DNA of 64,000 bases from contig LNEC01000011.1 in assembly GCA_001464035.1 (NCBI GenBank), positions 1-64,000 on the forward strand, read 5' to 3'. Below are positions 53,353 to 64,000 of this stretch, one piece after another. The notes below the pieces were generated by a model, which ran no database searches, was not told the origin of the DNA, and saw only the letters and a list, made by a program, of their open reading frames with translations. The DNA comes from Bradyrhizobiaceae bacterium Ga0074131 (lineage in GTDB: Bacteria; Pseudomonadota; Alphaproteobacteria; Rhizobiales; Xanthobacteraceae). The translations under genes were made by a program, and so were the position numbers. Each line of letters begins with the position of its first letter. The stretch's first letter is position 1.

Positions 53353-53652
53353 CTTGGAGCTCCCTGGGACGCGGTCAGTCGCCGCGTTTCGATCAGAACT
53401 GCGCGAAAAAGTGACGGCCTCGCGGCCTCAAAGCCGGGTAGCGAAAAAGTCGCGTGCAACATATGACGAAGCGAGCCCCTGACTTCACCCGGCAGCCAGC
53501 CGCGGCGCAGCATTGACTTGGGCACGGACAAACGCAACGGCCCACCGTTTCGATATGTCGCCGGGAAACGAAAAAGGGTTCGGAAAGTGCTTGGCCGGGC
53601 AGCGGATTTTTCATATTGGCAGTGCTATGAAGGCAAGCCGCCGTGAAGCTAC
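53353..53652. other. 300-base spacer between the alpha-2-macroglobulin gene and tRNA-Arg
   Basis: It must hold the promoter of the alpha-2-macroglobulin/pbpC operon on the minus strand. I see no gene, repeat or clear promoter hexamers in it. Confidence 0.4.
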
Positions 53653-53729
53653 GGTCCCATAGCTCAACTGGATAGAGTAACGGATTTCTACTCCGTGGGT
53701 TGCAGGTTCGAATCCTGCTGGGATCGCCA
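53653..53729 (+). tRNA. tRNA-Arg (TCT)
   Basis: The acceptor GGTCCCA pairs with TGGGATC (one G-U), followed by discriminator G and encoded CCA. The anticodon stem ACGGA/TCCGT carries loop TTTCTAC with anticodon TCT, reading AGA and AGG. The T arm is normal (GGTTCGAATCC). No duplicated 3' end or integrase gene was seen within the window, so no element is integrated next to it here. Confidence 0.96.
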
Positions 53730-53997
53730 GTGACGTTCTGCTTCTTTGCCGCGCTGTTGGGCATGCCGGAGCCCCGGTCCCGGTCCGCGCTAGGCACGCG
53801 TTGCTAAGCCCTGAAGGTTGTCCGAGCGGCAAACCGGCACATCCATCGGAGCAAAAGCCACGGATCGCTCCGGGGCCTCTCCGTTTGACCGTGCCTTGTT
53901 TTCGCCACAATAGCGAAGACGTGGATGCCCGCGCGACCCCTCGCTCCGTTGCATGGGGTTGTTTTCGATATTTTTGTGCCGGCGCAGGCCGCGGGTG

Positions 53998-54384
53998 TCA
54001 GTACCCGCAGGTGCTGCAGCGCGGCGGCGTCGCCATGTAGTATTCGCGGGCGGGCGCGACCATTTCGACGCGCTGGCGGGTCGCGTATTGCGGCGGCGTC
54101 CGCTCGTACTGGACGCCTTCCGGCGCCACCATCACGGTCTGCGGCACCATCACGGTGCGGTATTGCGCCGGGGTGCGATGGGCGATGACGCCGCCGGGCG
54201 CGACCATCACGGTTTCCTCGACGGTACGGTACTGCGGCGGCACGACCTGGCGCTGATAGCAGGTGACGCAAGGCTGCGGCGGCGGTATGTAGCAGCCTTG
54301 GCATTGCGCGGAGGCAGCGTTCGGAAGCGCCATGACCGTAACGGCTGAAGCGATCAGTACTGCACATGTGCGTGACATCGTCAT
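53998..54384 (-). CDS. Exported protein with QYRT/VMVAP repeats
   Basis: A 128-residue protein with a signal peptide (CAVLIASAVTVMALPNAASA, cleavage near residue 26). Two CxxC-like pairs bracket the mature part: CQGCY and CVTC at the start and CSTC at the end. Between them are three imperfect copies of a 23-25-residue unit (QYRTVEETVMVAPGG, QYRTVMVPQTVMVAPEG, QYATRQRVEMVAP). Proteins of this design occur in Bradyrhizobium without known function. The repeats suggest an extended beta or structural surface element. It is monocistronic. Confidence 0.72.
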   Translation of the reverse strand: MTMSRTCAVLIASAVTVMALPNAASAQCQGCYIPPPQPCVTCYQRQVVPPQYRTVEETVMVAPGGVIAHRTPAQYRTVMVPQTVMVAPEGVQYERTPPQYATRQRVEMVAPAREYYMATPPRCSTCGY

Positions 54385-54536
54385 GGTGGTCCCGTCCCCG
54401 TGTGGTTTGAAAAACTGCGATCAGCAAAAGGTTTGCGGTTGCGCATCGTGGGCGCGATAGGCAAATTTCCCTTTAAGGGAGATCATTAACGCAAGGTTTC
54501 GGATGTGATCTCCAGCTTCCGTTTGGTGCGCAGGAC

Positions 54537-54842
54537 ATGACTCCCATCACGCGTCGCATTCTGCAGATATCGGCGGCTGGACTTGTCCTGTCGTGCAGCC
54601 TTGCCGCGGCGCAGACTCCGCTCAGGACCCAACCCAATCTGAAGGAAAAGCAGAAGCTCGCCGGTCAGATCGCCTCCGACGGGCTTAATTGCCCCGTCGT
54701 CGGCATCGTTGACGACGCCGGCAAGGACGAGCGCGGCGTGATGATCCGCGTCCAATGCCGTTCGCTGAACGGGTCCGCCAGATGGGACGTCCGCGGCATC
54801 GCCGCCAAGGGGGCCGCCGAACTTCGCTTCGAGGCCTGGTGA
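54537..54842 (+). CDS. Small exported hypothetical protein
   Basis: A 101-residue protein with a signal peptide (RRILQISAAGLVLSCSLAAA, probable cleavage after AAAQ). The mature part has two Cys (GLNCPVVG and RVQCRSLN) that could form a disulfide, and a beta-rich end (SARWDVRGIAAKGAAELRFE). AGGA lies just before the ATG. I do not recognise the family. The spacer to the next gene (54843-55091) shows only doubtful frames. Confidence 0.65.
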   Translation: MTPITRRILQISAAGLVLSCSLAAAQTPLRTQPNLKEKQKLAGQIASDGLNCPVVGIVDDAGKDERGVMIRVQCRSLNGSARWDVRGIAAKGAAELRFEAW

Positions 54843-55091
54843 TGCCGCTCGGTCGCGACCACACGGCGCGGCTGGTTTTTGCTGGCCGGGAGCTCAATTC
54901 CGAGGTGTTCGGCACCTTGCCGGTGGGCGGCCGCAGCATCAGTTTCGCGCCACCTCGCGCCGGCTGGCCGATTAAACGGTGGCGTCGCGGCCCGCGCGGC
55001 TGTAAACCGCTCCCAATCGCGCCGGGCGCGCCGAGTGTCCTGCCAAAGGCGATAACCCCACAACCCAAATGAAAGCGACAAGGCCGTTTCA

Positions 55092-55445
55092 ATGAGTGGA
55101 TTCAAGGAACCTAGCTTCGCGGACCGACAGAAGGCGGCGCAGGAAGCAAGGAAGAGCATCCTGGAGAAGTTTCGCGCCAAGCCGGGGCTCAACGATCCTG
55201 CGGTCCTGCAGCGGCAGGCCGAGCGCGAGGCGCAGGCGGCCGAACGGGCCAAGGCCAAACTGGTGCGCGAGGCCGCCAAGGCCGAGCAGAAGGCGCGCGA
55301 GGCCGAGGCGGCTGCGGAAGCCCTGGCCCTCGTCGCGCGCGAAAAGGAAGAGGCAGCCGCCCGGGAAGCAGCGCTCGAGGCCGAGCGCAAGGCAGCGCGC
55401 GACGCGCGCTATGCCGCCCGCAAGGGCAAGGGCAAGAAGAAATAG
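55092..55445 (+). CDS. DUF6481-type charged coiled-coil protein
   Basis: A 117-residue soluble protein starting MSGFKEPSFADRQKAAQEAR. Residues 10-110 form one long Ala/Glu/Lys/Arg helix (AERAKAKLVREAAKAEQKAR), ending in a poly-basic tail (YAARKGKGKKK). This design is common in alphaproteobacteria as DUF6481 with no known role; RNA or ribosome binding is a guess based on charge. There is no signal peptide. It is convergent with the leucine-catabolism operon. Confidence 0.75.
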   Translation: MSGFKEPSFADRQKAAQEARKSILEKFRAKPGLNDPAVLQRQAEREAQAAERAKAKLVREAAKAEQKAREAEAAAEALALVAREKEEAAAREAALEAERKAARDARYAARKGKGKKK

Positions 55446-55590
55446 CGCGGCCGTTGAGGGCGAGACGCACCGTGCAGGACGGTCCCGCCCCCTGACGGAG
55501 GGGAGCTCGCGCGACGCCAAAGCGACGGGCTCTTGAAGTCGCCGCGGCTTGCACCGTTCGCCGCCGCATGATGCTTGTTCCACGACCGGA

Positions 55591-56502
55591 TCAAGCCGAC
55601 CGGGCGCGCGCCTTGGCGTTCAATGCCGCCGCCACCCGGCTGACCGGCGGCCGGCCGATCAGCCGGCTGATGGCGTTGGTCGCCGCCACCAGCTTCGGCA
55701 TGTCGACGCCGGTGGCGATGCCCATGCCCTCCAGCATGTAGACCACGTCCTCGGTCGCGACGTTGCCGGTGGCGCCGGGCGCATAGGGGCAGCCGCCGAG
55801 ACCGCCGGCCGCGGCGTCGATCACGCGGCAGCCCTCCTCCATACCTGCGTAGAGATTGGCCAGCGCCTGGCCATAGGTATCGTGAAAATGCATTGCCAGA
55901 TGAGCCATCGGCACGCTGCCCGCCACCGCGCGCAACAGATGCCTAGCCTTCAGCGGCGTGCCGACGCCGATGGTGTCGCCGAGCGAGACCTCGTAGCAGC
56001 CGAGCTCCGATAGCGTCCGCGCCACGTCGACCACGGCCTGCGGCCTGACCTCGCCGTCGAAGGGGCAGCCGAGTACGCAGGAGATATAGCCGCGTACCTT
56101 GATGCCGTCGGACCTGGCGCGAGCCACCACCGGCTTGAAGCGCTCGATGGATTCCGCGACCGTGCAATTGATATTGGCGCGGGAGAAGCCTTCCGAGGCC
56201 GAGGCGAAGACGGCGATTACCCTGGCGCCGGCCGCGCGCGCCGCCTCGTAGCCCTTTTCGTTCGGCACCAGCACGTGGAATTCGCTGTCCGGATGATGAT
56301 CGACCCCGCGCAGCACGGCATCGGAGTTCACCATTTGCGGGATCGCCTTCGGCGACACGAAGGCGCCGACCTCGACGGTGCGCAGCCCGGCGCCAAGTAG
56401 CGACTCGACGAAGGCAATGCGGTCCCCGACACCGACAGGCGTCTTCTCGTTCTGCAGGCCGTCGCGAGGACCTACTTCGACGATGCGGACGGAATCGCTC
56501 AT
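55591..56502 (-). CDS. Hydroxymethylglutaryl-CoA lyase
   Basis: A 303-residue TIM-barrel enzyme that splits HMG-CoA to acetoacetate and acetyl-CoA, the last step of leucine breakdown. The N-terminal metal/substrate motif is VEVGPRDGLQNEKTPV. The signature with the active-site Cys is GGLGGCPYAPGATGNVATED near residue 230-250. It is the third gene of the mccB-mccA cluster, 7 bases after mccA. Length is normal. Confidence 0.94.
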   Translation of the reverse strand: MSDSVRIVEVGPRDGLQNEKTPVGVGDRIAFVESLLGAGLRTVEVGAFVSPKAIPQMVNSDAVLRGVDHHPDSEFHVLVPNEKGYEAARAAGARVIAVFASASEGFSRANINCTVAESIERFKPVVARARSDGIKVRGYISCVLGCPFDGEVRPQAVVDVARTLSELGCYEVSLGDTIGVGTPLKARHLLRAVAGSVPMAHLAMHFHDTYGQALANLYAGMEEGCRVIDAAAGGLGGCPYAPGATGNVATEDVVYMLEGMGIATGVDMPKLVAATNAISRLIGRPPVSRVAAALNAKARARSA

Positions 56503-56509
56503 GCTGCTC

Positions 56510-58516
<2,007 letters not shown>

Positions 58517-58518
58517 TA

Positions 58519-60123
58519 TCACATCCTGAACAGGCCGAAGCGGGTCGGCTCGATCGGCGCGTTGGCCGCCGCCGAAAGCCCGAGGCCGAGCACCAGCCTG
58601 GTATCGGCGGGATCGATCACGCCGTCATCCCAGAGCCGCGCCGTGGCGTAGTAGGGACTGCCCTGGCTCTCATACTGGGCGCGAATAGGCGCACGAAACT
58701 TGTCGTCCTCTTCGGCCGACCAGGTATCGCCCTTGGCCTCGATGCTGTCGCGCCGCACCTGCGCCAATACCATCGAGGCTTGCTCGCCGCCCATCACGGA
58801 GATGCGGGCGTTCGGCCACATCCAGAGGAAACGCGGGCTGTAGGCGCGGCCGCACATACCGTAATTGCCGGCGCCGTACGAGCCCCCGATCACGACAGTG
58901 AATTTCGGCACGCCGGCGGTGGCCACCGCCGTCACCAGCTTGGCGCCGTCGCGGGCGATGCCGCCGGCCTCGTATTTCTTGCCAACCATGAATCCGGTGA
59001 TGTTCTGTAGGAATACCAGCGGGATATTGCGCTGGCAGCACAGTTCGATGAAATGCGCGCCTTTCAGCGAACTCTCGCTGAACAGGATGCCGTTGTTGGC
59101 GATGATGCCGACCGGATAGCCCCAGATATGGGCGAAGCCGCAGATCAGGGTCTGGCCGTACAGCTTCTTGAATTCGTCGAAATCCGAGCCGTCGACCAGC
59201 CGCGCGATGATGTCATGCACGTCGAACGGCTTGCGGCCGTCCGCGGAGACCACGCCATAGATTTCCTGGGGCGCAAACAGCGGCTCGCGCGGCGCATGCA
59301 TGTTGAGCGCGGCGCGGCTGGCCGGCTTCAGCGTGGCGACGATGCGCCGGGCGATGCCGATCGCGTGGCTGTCGTTCTGCGCATAATGATCGGTGACGCC
59401 GGATTGCCGCGAGTGCACGTCGGCGCCGCCGAGTTCTTCCGCCGTCACGACCTCGCCGGTGGCGGCCTTCACCAGCGGCGGCCCGCCGAGAAAAATCGTG
59501 CCCTGGTTGCGCACGATGATGCTTTCGTCCGACATTGCCGGGACATAGGCGCCGCCGGCGGTGCAGGAGCCCATCACGATGGCGATCTGCGGGATGCCCT
59601 GCGCCGACATCTGGGCCTGGTTGTAAAAGATGCGGCCGAAATGCCGCTCGTCGGGAAAAATCTCGTCTTGCATTGGCAGAAAGGCGCCGCCGGAATCGAC
59701 CATATAGACGCAGGGCAGATTGTTCTGCCGCGCGATATCCTGTGCGCGCAGGTGCTTCTTGACCGTCATCGGATAATAGGTGCCGCCCTTGATGGTGGCA
59801 TCGTTGGCGACGACAACGCATTCGCGCCCCGATATCCGCCCGACCCCGGTGATGACGCTCGCCGAATGCACGTCGCCGCCATAGAGCCCATGGGCCGCCA
59901 GCGGCGACAGTTCGAGGAAGGCCGTGCCGGGATCGATCAGGAGGTCGACGCGCTCGCGGGCCAGCATCTTGCCGCGCGAGGTATGCCGGGCGCGCGAGAC
60001 CTTGCCGCCGCCGCCGGCCACCTGGTCGAGTTTATCTCGCAGTTCGGCGACGAGCGCGCGCATCGCCTCGGCGTTGCGGGCGAAATCGGACGAGGTGGTA
60101 TCAATGCTGGAATGAAGCGGCAT
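58519..60123 (-). CDS. mccB: Methylcrotonyl-CoA carboxylase beta subunit (carboxyltransferase)
   Basis: A 534-residue crotonase-fold carboxyltransferase. Conserved segments include [40 protein letters not shown] and [20 protein letters not shown], with the later [20 protein letters not shown]. It moves the carboxyl group from biotin to 3-methylcrotonyl-CoA. The sequence is typical of MCC rather than PCC beta. It is first in the operon mccB-mccA-HMG-CoA lyase; an acyl-CoA dehydrogenase (IVD) gene that often precedes it is not in the window. Confidence 0.94.
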   Translation of the reverse strand: MPLHSSIDTTSSDFARNAEAMRALVAELRDKLDQVAGGGGKVSRARHTSRGKMLARERVDLLIDPGTAFLELSPLAAHGLYGGDVHSASVITGVGRISGRECVVVANDATIKGGTYYPMTVKKHLRAQDIARQNNLPCVYMVDSGGAFLPMQDEIFPDERHFGRIFYNQAQMSAQGIPQIAIVMGSCTAGGAYVPAMSDESIIVRNQGTIFLGGPPLVKAATGEVVTAEELGGADVHSRQSGVTDHYAQNDSHAIGIARRIVATLKPASRAALNMHAPREPLFAPQEIYGVVSADGRKPFDVHDIIARLVDGSDFDEFKKLYGQTLICGFAHIWGYPVGIIANNGILFSESSLKGAHFIELCCQRNIPLVFLQNITGFMVGKKYEAGGIARDGAKLVTAVATAGVPKFTVVIGGSYGAGNYGMCGRAYSPRFLWMWPNARISVMGGEQASMVLAQVRRDSIEAKGDTWSAEEDDKFRAPIRAQYESQGSPYYATARLWDDGVIDPADTRLVLGLGLSAAANAPIEPTRFGLFRM

Positions 60124-60326
60124 GTTGTTCCGCGGTTGGGGTGCGCCGCAATCCGGCGTTTGGCCTGCGTCAAGATGTCATTGAGCCGTTGTCTGGCGCA
60201 ACCTCAACTTGACGAAGAGGCGTCGCCCGAGACGACATTAGCGCTATTCGGGCAAAATGCCTCTCTGAAATGTCCTTTTCCCGACATCCCCTCCGGCCAT
60301 CATGGTCTCGCCAGACGACCTGTTTC

Positions 60327-60632
60327 CTAGTGGGTCCAGGGTTCGCCGCGCCGGAAGGCGAAATTATCGGCATAGGCGGCTTGCCGGCGCGCCGGCTCCT
60401 TTGGCTCGATCACCTGGTAGGGAATACCCTCGCGTTCGCAATAAGCGACAGCGTCCTCTCTTGTATCGAAGTGAAGCGTGATCTGCTGCTTCATGTCGCC
60501 GGACGAGGTCCACCCCATCAGGGGCTCGATCGCCCGCGGCTGCTCCGGCTCGTAATCCAGCTGCCATTCCCTGGTCTTGGCGGTCCCCGATTGCATCGCG
60601 TTTTTGGCGGGCTTGAAGATGCGTGCGGTCAT
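60327..60632 (-). CDS. NDUFS4-like accessory subunit of respiratory complex I
   Basis: A 101-residue protein starting MTARIFKPAKNAMQSGTAKT, then WQLDYEPEQPRAIEPLMGW and FDTREDAVAYCEREGIPYQV and ending FRRGEPWTH. This is the ETC complex I (NDUFS4) family found in alphaproteobacteria and mitochondria, where it stabilises the electron-input module. It lacks the mitochondrial presequence. The ATG at 60632 gives the family start. It is alone, away from the nuo operon, as is usual. Confidence 0.92.
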   Translation of the reverse strand: MTARIFKPAKNAMQSGTAKTREWQLDYEPEQPRAIEPLMGWTSSGDMKQQITLHFDTREDAVAYCEREGIPYQVIEPKEPARRQAAYADNFAFRRGEPWTH

Positions 60633-60864
60633 GGATGTCGAAGCCCCGTGAGATCTGCGGCATGGAAGCGCGTGGTTAAAGCAGCCGGGATAGTATAGGA
60701 ACACCTTTCAGGAAGTTGATCGGTGATTCTCGGCCCAAATGTTACATTTTCTGCGATCGGTATAGTCACTATGCTGCGCTGTGACAATCTTGGCCGGCCG
60801 AACGGCTGAGGTTGCGTCGGCTGCGGCCCGCCATTGTCGAAAGCATCACTTCGAAACGGGACTC

Positions 60865-62013
60865 ATGAAAATCAACGCAACACTGCCTGAAAAGGGACGC
60901 GATCTCCGGCTCGATCTGTTTCGCGGCGTCGCCAACTGGGCGATTTACCTCGATCACATCCCCGACAACGTTGTGAACTGGATCACCACCCGGAATTACG
61001 GCTTCAGCGATGCAGCGGATCTGTTCGTTTTCATTTCAGGATATACGGCATCGTTCGTCTACGCCCGGATGATGCTGGAACGGGGCTTTATCGTGGGCGC
61101 TACCCGCCTCACCAAGCGGGTATGGCAGCTCTACGTCGCCCATATCATCCTGTTCGTCATCTACATCGTCGCGATCGGGTACGTCGCGCTGCGCTTCAGC
61201 GATCCGGAGATCATCCACGAATTCAACCTGGCTGGCCTCACCGGCGACCAGGCGATCGAAACCCTGCGCCAGGGCCTGCTGCTCAAGTTCAAGCCGGTCA
61301 ACATGGACGTGCTTCCGCTTTACATCGTGCTGATGGGGCTGTTTCCGCCCGTGCTGTGGCTGATGCTGCGCCAGCCCGACCTGACCCTGCTGGCTTCGAT
61401 CGGGCTGTGGCTGGTGGCCCGTCAGTTCGATTGGAACCTGAGGGCCTATCCGGCCGGGGCATGGTACTTCAACCCGTACTGCTGGCAGGTACTGTTCGTG
61501 TTCGGCTCGTGGTGCGCACTCGGCGGCGCCAAACGGGCGCGATGGATCGTCGATCTCCCCATTACGCCATATCTGTGTGTCGCCTATCTAGTCTTCGCGC
61601 TCGTCATGACGATGGCCGGCAGGTTTGCGGATTTCGGCGCGCTGTTCCCGCAGTGGCTCTACTCGGCTTTCAATCCCAACGACAAGACCGACCTCGCCCC
61701 CTATCGCTTCCTGCATTTCGTGGTGATCGCGATCATGATCGTCAGGTTCGTGCCGAAGGAGTGGCCAGGCCTGGAATGGAGGATATTCGATCCCCTCGTG
61801 GTCTGCGGTCAGCAGTCGCTCGCGGTATTCTGCGTCGGCGTATTCCTGTCCTTCGTCGGACATTTCCTGCTGATCATGAGTTCGGGCTCGCTGCTCTCCC
61901 AGATTTTCGTCAGCGTGAGCGGGTTCGCGATCATGACGCTCGTCGCCTACTACATCTCCTGGTCGAAGCGGCAGGACAAACCGCTGCCCAAGCCTGCAGC
62001 GGCCAAAGCCTGA
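60865..62013 (+). CDS. OpgC/MdoC-like inner-membrane acyltransferase
   Basis: A 382-residue protein with about ten membrane helices, of the OpgC family that adds succinyl or similar groups to osmoregulated periplasmic glucans. The N-terminus is GRDLRLDLFRGVANWAIYLDH followed by GFSDAADLFVFISGYTASFV, the usual active region. The ATG at 60865 fits the family; an upstream GTG would add 28 charged residues. Neither opgG nor opgH is close. The substrate is inferred from the family only; surface polysaccharides are also possible. Confidence 0.86.
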   Translation: MKINATLPEKGRDLRLDLFRGVANWAIYLDHIPDNVVNWITTRNYGFSDAADLFVFISGYTASFVYARMMLERGFIVGATRLTKRVWQLYVAHIILFVIYIVAIGYVALRFSDPEIIHEFNLAGLTGDQAIETLRQGLLLKFKPVNMDVLPLYIVLMGLFPPVLWLMLRQPDLTLLASIGLWLVARQFDWNLRAYPAGAWYFNPYCWQVLFVFGSWCALGGAKRARWIVDLPITPYLCVAYLVFALVMTMAGRFADFGALFPQWLYSAFNPNDKTDLAPYRFLHFVVIAIMIVRFVPKEWPGLEWRIFDPLVVCGQQSLAVFCVGVFLSFVGHFLLIMSSGSLLSQIFVSVSGFAIMTLVAYYISWSKRQDKPLPKPAAAKA

Positions 62014-62562
62014 TACTATCAGGCTAGATCTCAGCCTCGAACGGTGCGCTGTCAGGCGCGGTGTCGGTCGTCGGATAACGTTAAACGGCGTCGGATCGAC
62101 AGCTTCCGTCGGTTTCTATCGCGCGGCCGCGGGACGGCCCCGGGAATTGCGAAACTCGCCCGAGCCCTGCCGCTGGCTCGGGAGAACTTTCTTCTCACCG
62201 TCTCAACCAGTGTCGAACATGACCTTGACCAGGCCGTGGGAGTGCACCGCGAGCAGATGTCATGAACATGGTGACGGTGGCACCGATCGGAGCGATGCCA
62301 TGAGGGCCGTTCGTGCGCTCTGCGATGATCCAAAGCTGAGGAAGCCGACGCGTTGCGATGAAGCCTGGCCCGAGCGGCCATGCCCTGCTGCGTTTTGGAC
62401 ATCAGCGTGATCGACTCTTCGGCTTCGTTCCCTCGTCGTATTTCGGGAGACACTGGAACTGCTATCCCAGGCGTTTTCGATGTCCGCGGCCAACACTCGT
62501 TCAGTCCGTATTCAGATAGATTTCCCTAGGCTCGCGTATCGAAGTTCCCAACGGGAGGAAAC
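62014..62562. other. 549-base spacer, one weak hairpin
   Basis: I find no gene here that I can support. CCCGAGC at 62159-62165 and GCTCGGG at 62176-62182 form a 7-base stem followed by a T-poor AGAACTTTCTTCT run, a possible weak terminator for the OpgC-like gene. The region may also hold a decayed gene, as reading frames near 62260-62410 have no domain similarity that I recognise. The promoter of the polyhistidine gene must be in its last 100 bases. Confidence 0.4.
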
Positions 62563-62853
62563 ATGTCGCGAAAGTTCATTCTACTCACTGTACTCGGCGC
62601 CTGCCTCGCGCTCGGCTTCAACGCCCCCGCCAGCCACGCCGCCCCGCTCGCACCCACGCCGATCGTCGCCGAACATCCGCTGGTGCAGGTGCACTATCGC
62701 CACCATCATCGGCGCCACCACCACCATTATCATCGCCGCCATCATCACTTCATCCCATACGTTCACGTGGTTCCGCGCTACCACCACTATCGCTGGCGCC
62801 ATCACCATCATCATAGGCACCATCACCACCGGCGCCATCACCATCATCACTAG
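62563..62853 (+). CDS. Exported polyhistidine protein
   Basis: A 96-residue protein with a signal peptide (ILLTVLGACLALGFNAPASH, cleavage near SHA-AP). The mature 70 residues hold 30 His, in blocks of up to five separated by Arg, Tyr and Trp, and no Cys. A strong ribosome-binding site (GGGAGGAA) precedes the ATG. Such a secreted His-rich chain would bind Zn2+, Ni2+, Cu2+ or Co2+ in the periplasm; metal buffering is a reasonable but untested guess. No metal transporter or metalloregulator is adjacent. Confidence 0.85.
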   Translation: MSRKFILLTVLGACLALGFNAPASHAAPLAPTPIVAEHPLVQVHYRHHHRRHHHHYHRRHHHFIPYVHVVPRYHHYRWRHHHHHRHHHHRRHHHHH

Positions 62854-63076
62854 GTGGTGCGGCCGCAGGTCGTAGATTTGAACTAGACAGTCCGAGTTGG
62901 CGGCGTTGAAAGGACCCGGGAGATCCCGGTTGTTTGAACAGAAATTGGGCGAGCCGGTCAGCCGGCGCGCCCGAGTTTTTGTATCGTTCCCATGAGATAG
63001 ATCAAACACGCTTCAGTCGTATGCGGGCATGGTAGCACTTGGTGCAGTCAGGCTCGCAACCCCGGAGCGTTCGATC

Positions 63077-63904
63077 ATGCTGAACGATATCGCCGTCCTT
63101 CTGCCGGTCGACCGGCCTGCCGGCTACCTCATTGATTGCGCCGCTGCCGTTGCCCATCTGTTCGAGGCCCATCTCGATGGCATCGCCTGCGCCTATCAGG
63201 CCGTCAATCCCATGTTCGCCTTCGAGGCGTCCGCCGTCGTCATGGCCGCCCAATACGAAACCGGCCTGGAAAAGGCCGCCGCCATGCTCGACCAGTTCGA
63301 GATCGCGACAAGGCGCCTGAACATTGCACACGATGCCAAGAGCACGTTCAATGTTTCCTACGCCGCGACTCGCACCGTCACGGAGATGTCACGGCTCTAC
63401 GATCTGAACATCGTCGCTCAGCCGGACAGTTCCAAACCGAGCCAGACCGATTTTCTGTCCGAGGCGGTGCTGTTCGGCTCCGGGCGGCCCATGCTGATGA
63501 TTCCTTACATCAACCGCGGGACTTTCAAGTCGGATCGCGTGATGATCTGCTGGGACGGCAAGGCGCCGGCGGCGCGGGCTGTCCACAACGCTGCGCCGTT
63601 CCTTCGCAAGGCCAAGGCAATCGACGTCGTTGCGATCAACGAGGACGAAGATGCTATTGGCGAAGCATCGCTGGCGGCATTGATCGCCCATCTCGCCCGG
63701 CGCGATCTGCCCGCAACCCCTCACCGGCTGACGGCTGATAGCTCCAACGTCCACAATGCCATCCTGTCGCTGGCTGCCGACAACGACACTGACTTGATCG
63801 TGATGGGGGGCTTCGGTCACTCCAGACTGCGGGAGTTCATCCTGGGGGGAGTGACGCGAGGCATGTTCGAAACGCTCACCGTCCCGGCATTGATCTCCCA
63901 CTGA
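63077..63904 (+). CDS. Universal stress protein, two-domain
   Basis: A 275-residue UspA-family protein. The first half (MLNDIAVLLPVDRPAGYLID) is degenerate; the second half has the ATP-binding loop GGFGHSRLREFILGGVTRGM, as in ATP-binding Usp proteins. GGAG lies 9 bases before the ATG at 63077, which I prefer to an earlier ATG-like start at 63029. The next gene, only 13 bases downstream, is a second Usp gene, so the two probably form an operon. Confidence 0.88.
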   Translation: MLNDIAVLLPVDRPAGYLIDCAAAVAHLFEAHLDGIACAYQAVNPMFAFEASAVVMAAQYETGLEKAAAMLDQFEIATRRLNIAHDAKSTFNVSYAATRTVTEMSRLYDLNIVAQPDSSKPSQTDFLSEAVLFGSGRPMLMIPYINRGTFKSDRVMICWDGKAPAARAVHNAAPFLRKAKAIDVVAINEDEDAIGEASLAALIAHLARRDLPATPHRLTADSSNVHNAILSLAADNDTDLIVMGGFGHSRLREFILGGVTRGMFETLTVPALISH

Positions 63905-63917
63905 TTTGAACGGCAGC

Positions 63918-64000
63918 GTGACATACAAGACCGTCATGGTGCATCTCGATCTCGACCAATACAGCGAGTCCGCCCTGCGCGTGACGCGCGAACTGGCTGA
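63918..64000 (+). CDS. Universal stress protein, start only (cut by window end)
   Basis: The GTG at 63918 opens VTYKTVMVHLDLDQYSES and LRVTRELA, a typical first beta strand and helix of a Usp domain. The frame is open to the window end (27 codons and two bases). It follows the previous Usp gene by 13 bases. An in-frame ATG at 63936 would cut into the first strand, so GTG is more likely. Confidence 0.75.
   Translation, partial: MTYKTVMVHLDLDQYSESALRVTRELA

Noticed and set aside
53653..53729. tRNA-Arg as attachment site of an integrated element
   Set aside because: No integrase, no repeated 3' tRNA end and no change in gene content on either side.
54843..55091. A protein starting MPLGRDHTARLVF
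   Set aside because: No ribosome-binding site separate from the end of the previous gene, Pro/Arg-rich tail and no family resemblance; a chance frame in GC-rich DNA is more likely.
62450..62480. EcfG-type general-stress promoter for the polyhistidine gene
   Set aside because: GGAAC is present at 62455 but CGTT follows after only 12 bases instead of 16-17.

Overview
The window looks like a chromosomal segment of an alphaproteobacterium of the Rhizobiales, most probably Bradyrhizobium or a close relative. This is inferred from high G+C content, the gene order pcm - tolC - popZ - valS, a general amino-acid ABC transporter aapJQMP, a DUF3551 secreted protein, an NDUFS4-type complex I subunit, and two palindromic intergenic repeats that look like ones I remember from Bradyrhizobium genomes. 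There is no prophage, plasmid backbone, insertion sequence or CRISPR array. It is mostly housekeeping and metabolic DNA with small zones of decay and of repeat insertion.

Layout. 1-3.3 kb: a probable dispersed repeat, a LuxR helix-turn-helix remnant, and an AraC regulator divergent from a three-gene oxidoreductase operon whose SDR gene has an early in-frame stop. 3.3-10.5 kb: a VOC protein, valS, popZ, a TolC-family channel, a Pcm-family methyltransferase and an unlisted 59-codon gene. 10.8-15.9 kb: tRNA-Asn, small Bradyrhizobium-type proteins (one decayed, one ending inside its own terminator), tRNA-Cys, tapT, a Tat-exported NTF2-like protein, and a LysR/GST divergent pair with a clear operator-like palindrome. 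16-25 kb: a four-gene RND efflux operon (outer-membrane lipoprotein, mdtA, mdtB, mdtC). 25.5-29 kb: an FAD oxidoreductase / DUF1365 / cyclopropane-fatty-acid-synthase-like module that probably modifies membrane fatty acids.

29-36.3 kb carries sulfur amino-acid genes (cysK, metC) flanking aapJQMP. 37-46 kb holds a translationally coupled trio (acyl-CoA dehydrogenase, MoxR ATPase, CoxE-like VWA protein) and a five-gene run for envelope glycolipid modification (GT39, PAP2 phosphatase, GT2, lipid-A-associated LAB_N protein, ATP-grasp protein). 46-53.4 kb is the alpha-2-macroglobulin / penicillin-binding protein 1C pair; a palindromic repeat sits in frame inside the 5' end of pbpC. 53.6-64 kb carries tRNA-Arg, small secreted proteins, the leucine-catabolism genes mccB-mccA-HMG-CoA lyase, the complex I accessory subunit, an OpgC-like membrane acyltransferase, a secreted polyhistidine protein and a universal-stress-protein pair, the second cut by the window end.

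I see no entirely new multi-gene system. The points most worth following are the repeat-in-gene event in pbpC, the nonsense codon in the SDR gene, the 12-bp in-frame tandem repeat in the DUF1365 gene, the ATP-grasp protein lacking its usual metal ligands, and the fatty-acid-modifying trio with its possible ECF-type promoter.
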